From Candidatus Methanoperedens sp. (GTDB taxonomy: Archaea > Halobacteriota > Methanosarcinia > Methanosarcinales > Methanoperedenaceae), in NCBI GenBank assembly GCA_027460585.1, contig JAPZAP010000122.1, forward strand, positions 1 to 32,613: DNA of 32,613 nt, given 5' to 3'. Positions 30,376 through 32,613 of this stretch are shown here, piece after piece. Under the pieces are notes generated by a model, which did no database searches, had not been told where the DNA came from, and saw nothing but the letters and a program-made list of their open reading frames with translations. Each line of letters begins with the position of its first letter. The stretch's first letter is position 1. A program made the translations under genes and the position numbers.

Positions 30376-32090
30376 TTCCTGGTCCTCATATCATCGCCTC
30401 TGCGAAGACGCATCATTTCTGTCCGGTCTCCCGCCAGCACCTTTTCCTGCATCTCTTCTTGCTGGGTGAGCTTGGCCACTTCTTCTTCAGCGGATTCGAA
30501 CTCGGAACGCATAGCTGTGATCTGCGCTTCAAGAGCGGCCCTCTTGCGCTCAAGTTCACGCTTCTTGCGCTCGATCTCCTCTTTGCGCATAAGGTCAGAA
30601 GCTTTCTCCTGCGCCTCTTGTGCAGACCGTGCAGCGCCTGTCAGCACGCCTCCCGGACCAAGATACACATCAATCAGGTCTATCCCTTTATCGGTCAGCA
30701 GGAATTCGCGTATCTGGTTCGAATGCGCCATGCCGCGCGACTTTAATATGTAAAGGCCGCGATTGCGTTCGCCCCCGATTTCAATATCGCGAAGCAGGAG
30801 CCACGTATCCATCAGCGATGAGATGCCGAATTCGGTCATTTCAAGAGAACCTCCATGCGACAGGTTAGTAAATAGTGCTGTGATCTGGTTCGCTTTTAAG
30901 AAATCAATAAGACGCGCCAGCATTGATTTGACCTCGGTATCACTGCCTATGGCTATCAAATTTGTAACCGGATCAATGATAACGACTTCTGGTTTAAATT
31001 CAGTTACCATTTTGTACATCTTCACAAGATGCATTTCCAGGCCGTAGATCGAGGGGCGCACTGCGTAAATATCCAGGAGCCCCTGCTCTATCCACGGCTC
31101 AAGGTCAATGCCTATTGAGCGCATATTCCTTGTGATCTGGCTGGGGGCTTCCTCAAATGCAAAATAGAGGCATCTCTCCCCGCGTGAGCAGGCCGCATTG
31201 GCAAAATTTGCTGCTATACTTGATTTTCCTGTGCCTGCTGTGCCTGAGATAAGGACGCTGCTGCCGCGATAGTATCCTTCTCCACCCATCATAGTATCAA
31301 GACGGGGAATGCCTGTTGATATCCGTTCAGTGGATACGCCGTGCTGCAATCCGATCGATGTAATAGGCAGCACTGAAATTCCTTTTTCGTCTATCAGGAA
31401 CGGATACTCGTTTGTGCCGTGCGATGAGCCCCGGTATTTGACGATGCGTAAACGCCGTGTTGAGATCTGACCCTCGACCCTGTTGTCAAGAAGGATGACG
31501 CAATCAGAGACATATTCCTCAAGCCCGTGCCGCGTCAGCATCTTTTCGCCCCTTTCTCCTGTAATGATCGCGGTAACGCCTTTTTCTTTCAGCCAGCGGA
31601 ATAACCTTCGAAGTTCGGCGCGAAGTACGCCTTCATTGGCTAATCCGCCAAATAGCGATTCTATAGTATCCAGCACTACACGGTTTGCCCCGATAGAATC
31701 AATGGCGTAGTTTAGGCGGATGAAAAGTCCTTCGAGGTCATATTCACCTGTTTCTTCGATCTCACTTCGCTCGATCCGGACCTGGTCAATATACATCTTT
31801 TTGCTTGCAATAAGCTCGTTCAGGTCGAATCCCAGAGATGCGACATTCTGGGCGAGTTCATCTGAGGATTCTTCAAATGACATAAAGACGCCGGGTTCAT
31901 TAAACTGGGCTGCGCCCCGGACAAGGAATTCCATTGCCATCAAAGTTTTGCCGCATCCTGCGCTGCCGCATATAAGTGTCGGGCGGCCTTTGGGTAGTCC
32001 TCCATCCGTGATTTCATCAAGTCCCCGGATACCTGTCGTGCATTTTGGAAGTTCTTCAGGGGATTTTAGATTCTTTTTTCTTATTGTCAT
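30372..32090 (-). CDS. kaiC: KaiC-family double-domain ATPase with C-terminal coiled coil
   Basis: This is a 572-aa protein. Two RecA-like halves carry P-loops GSAGCGKT (42-49) and GTAGTGKS (283-290), and paired catalytic Glu at 73/74 and 313/314. In the second half [10 protein letters not shown] (420-429) aligns with the cyanobacterial autophosphorylation site. Ser424 and Ser425 stand where KaiC has Ser431 and Thr432, and Met replaces the nearby Thr434. From about 487 to 550 the tail is a charged coiled coil ([16 protein letters not shown]), unlike the short A-loop tail of clock KaiC. AAGGT lies about ten bases before the ATG. It heads an operon with two kaiB genes, a kinase and a regulator. 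KaiA is not seen. Confidence 0.94.
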   Translation of the reverse strand: MTIRKKNLKSPEELPKCTTGIRGLDEITDGGLPKGRPTLICGSAGCGKTLMAMEFLVRGAAQFNEPGVFMSFEESSDELAQNVASLGFDLNELIASKKMYIDQVRIERSEIEETGEYDLEGLFIRLNYAIDSIGANRVVLDTIESLFGGLANEGVLRAELRRLFRWLKEKGVTAIITGERGEKMLTRHGLEEYVSDCVILLDNRVEGQISTRRLRIVKYRGSSHGTNEYPFLIDEKGISVLPITSIGLQHGVSTERISTGIPRLDTMMGGEGYYRGSSVLISGTAGTGKSSIAANFANAACSRGERCLYFAFEEAPSQITRNMRSIGIDLEPWIEQGLLDIYAVRPSIYGLEMHLVKMYKMVTEFKPEVVIIDPVTNLIAIGSDTEVKSMLARLIDFLKANQITALFTNLSHGGSLEMTEFGISSLMDTWLLLRDIEIGGERNRGLYILKSRGMAHSNQIREFLLTDKGIDLIDVYLGPGGVLTGAARSAQEAQEKASDLMRKEEIERKKRELERKRAALEAQITAMRSEFESAEEEVAKLTQQEEMQEKVLAGDRTEMMRLRRGDDMRTRK

Positions 32091-32378
32091 TGGCTTCTAC
32101 CTTTGTAAAAGATTTTTTATTTCTTATTCGTTCGTATTATTAATATTAATGAATTTTTACTTGAATTATTTGTTGTTCATTCCATACAACAAAGCCTTAT
32201 ATTAATATGACGGGTTCATTTGGTATATTATATGAATAATTATTGATTTAAGTAATATTTCGGCTGTTGATAACCGCTTTATAAATATTATTTATCAAAC
32301 CATACTTGAGTTCCCAAGAGCAAAATTAATCGTAAGTGTAAAATCTTTTGGTGTTAAACTATTATAAATCGTAAATAT
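32091..32378. other. kaiC upstream region without genes
   Basis: About 290 A/T-rich bases hold no credible ORF. On the minus strand, TATA-like runs occur (ATTAATATAAGG at about 32195-32206 and CATAATATACC at about 32221-32232), either of which could drive the kai operon. TTGTTG at 32170 and CAACAA at about 32187 form a short inverted repeat between them and the gene. Confidence 0.4.
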
Positions 32379-32445
32379 GCTATCATAAATCCGCGTTAAT
32401 CAGGGTTTATCTGCGGTTTTTTATCTTCAAATATTTTATGATAGC
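32379..32445. repeat. 67-bp imperfect palindrome (GCTATCATAAAT … ATTTTATGATAGC)
   Basis: The outer arms GCTATCATAAAT and ATTTTATGATAGC are reverse complements apart from one base. Immediately inside the left arm is CCGCGTTAATCAGGGTTTATCTGCGG, with CCGC/GCGG ends. It has the look of a small non-coding dispersed repeat or MITE. No second copy is present in this window. Confidence 0.55.
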
Positions 32446-32505
32446 CCTGACACCAGACTTTTTGACAGCCTCAATTATAGTTGAATACCAAACAATTGAA
32501 ACTAT

Positions 32506-32573
32506 CTTTGCGTCCTTTGCGCCCTTTGCGGTGAAAAAAATCATGCACCGCAAAGAACGCAAAGAGCGCAAAG
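32506..32573. repeat. 68-bp hairpin of nine-base CTTTGCGYC units
   Basis: The left arm (28 nt, CTTTGCGTCCTTTGCGCCCTTTGCGGTG without its last eight bases as the repeating core) is answered by a right arm, CACCGCAAAGAACGCAAAGAG plus seven bases. The loop is a 12-base AAAAAAATCATG. Each arm is three near-copies of a nine-base unit, and there are about three mismatches. The structure parallels the ACAGGAT hairpin in the 256-bp repeats. Confidence 0.75.
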
Positions 32574-32613
32574 TTTTAGCATATAAGTAAAATAAATTAT
32601 GTTCTTGACTATA

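Overview
The window reads as chromosomal DNA of a methane-cycling euryarchaeon, most likely a Methanosarcinales relative such as Candidatus Methanoperedens (ANME-2d). That placement is an inference. It rests on archaeal RNA-modification and diphthamide genes (trm1, trm5, dph5), a two-subunit pyruvate carboxylase with its biotin ligase, the alternative heme pathway (ahbB, ahbD) beside a tiny ccmD, a DUF2769 protein, archaeal-style promoters and KaiB/KaiC proteins. No rRNA, CRISPR array, transposase or phage structural gene was seen.

Layout. 1-1.3 kb: tRNA-Thr(TGT), a membrane protein that looks like a dead site-2 protease, and a lipoprotein. 1.4-3.7 kb: a ~256 bp repeat (copy A), then a secreted beta-helix protein with a dockerin end. 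3.9-8.5 kb: leftward biotin/pyruvate carboxylase cluster pycB - HicB-like gene - pycA - birA. 8.6-10.9 kb: a small orphan ORF, trm1 directly behind tRNA-Arg(CCG), and a MazEF-type module lying between that tRNA and a decayed second copy of the tRNA's 5' half. 10.9-13.5 kb: a DUF92/polyprenol-kinase-like membrane protein, a cis-prenyltransferase homologue without its catalytic Asp, and hicB-hicA. 13.5-15.7 kb: heme genes ahbB and ahbD facing ccmD and a CoA-binding protein. 15.7-17.9 kb: trm5, a 40-aa membrane peptide, dph5 and a 45-aa charged peptide. 18.2-23.2 kb: succinate dehydrogenase/fumarate reductase sdhA-sdhB without membrane subunits, and a P-type ATPase. 23.3-24.8 kb: a DUF2769 protein and a rubredoxin-FMN oxidoreductase fusion. 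24.9-26.4 kb: a membrane-anchored molybdopterin oxidoreductase with a b-type cytochrome, whose start lies in repeat copy B. 26.5-32.1 kb: a tightly coupled operon kaiC - kaiB - kaiB - PAS histidine kinase - response regulator. 32.1-32.6 kb: its upstream region with two hairpin repeats.

How the parts work together. BirA should biotinylate PycB, and PycA/PycB make oxaloacetate, which the reductive or oxidative C4 chemistry of SdhAB could use. AhbB/AhbD make heme and CcmD belongs to cytochrome c maturation, which fits a cytochrome-rich archaeon. The Kai operon looks like a KaiC hub with two KaiB partners wired to a two-component output.

The strongest points for a second look are: (1) the kaiC-kaiB-kaiB-kinase-regulator operon; (2) two almost identical 256 bp elements in opposite orientation bracketing about 24.5 kb; (3) the half-tRNA duplication around a toxin-antitoxin module, with a neighbouring gene that ends inside the tRNA relic; (4) the divergent pair of a degenerate cis-prenyltransferase and a polyprenol-kinase-like fusion; (5) several genes under 50 codons, including ccmD.
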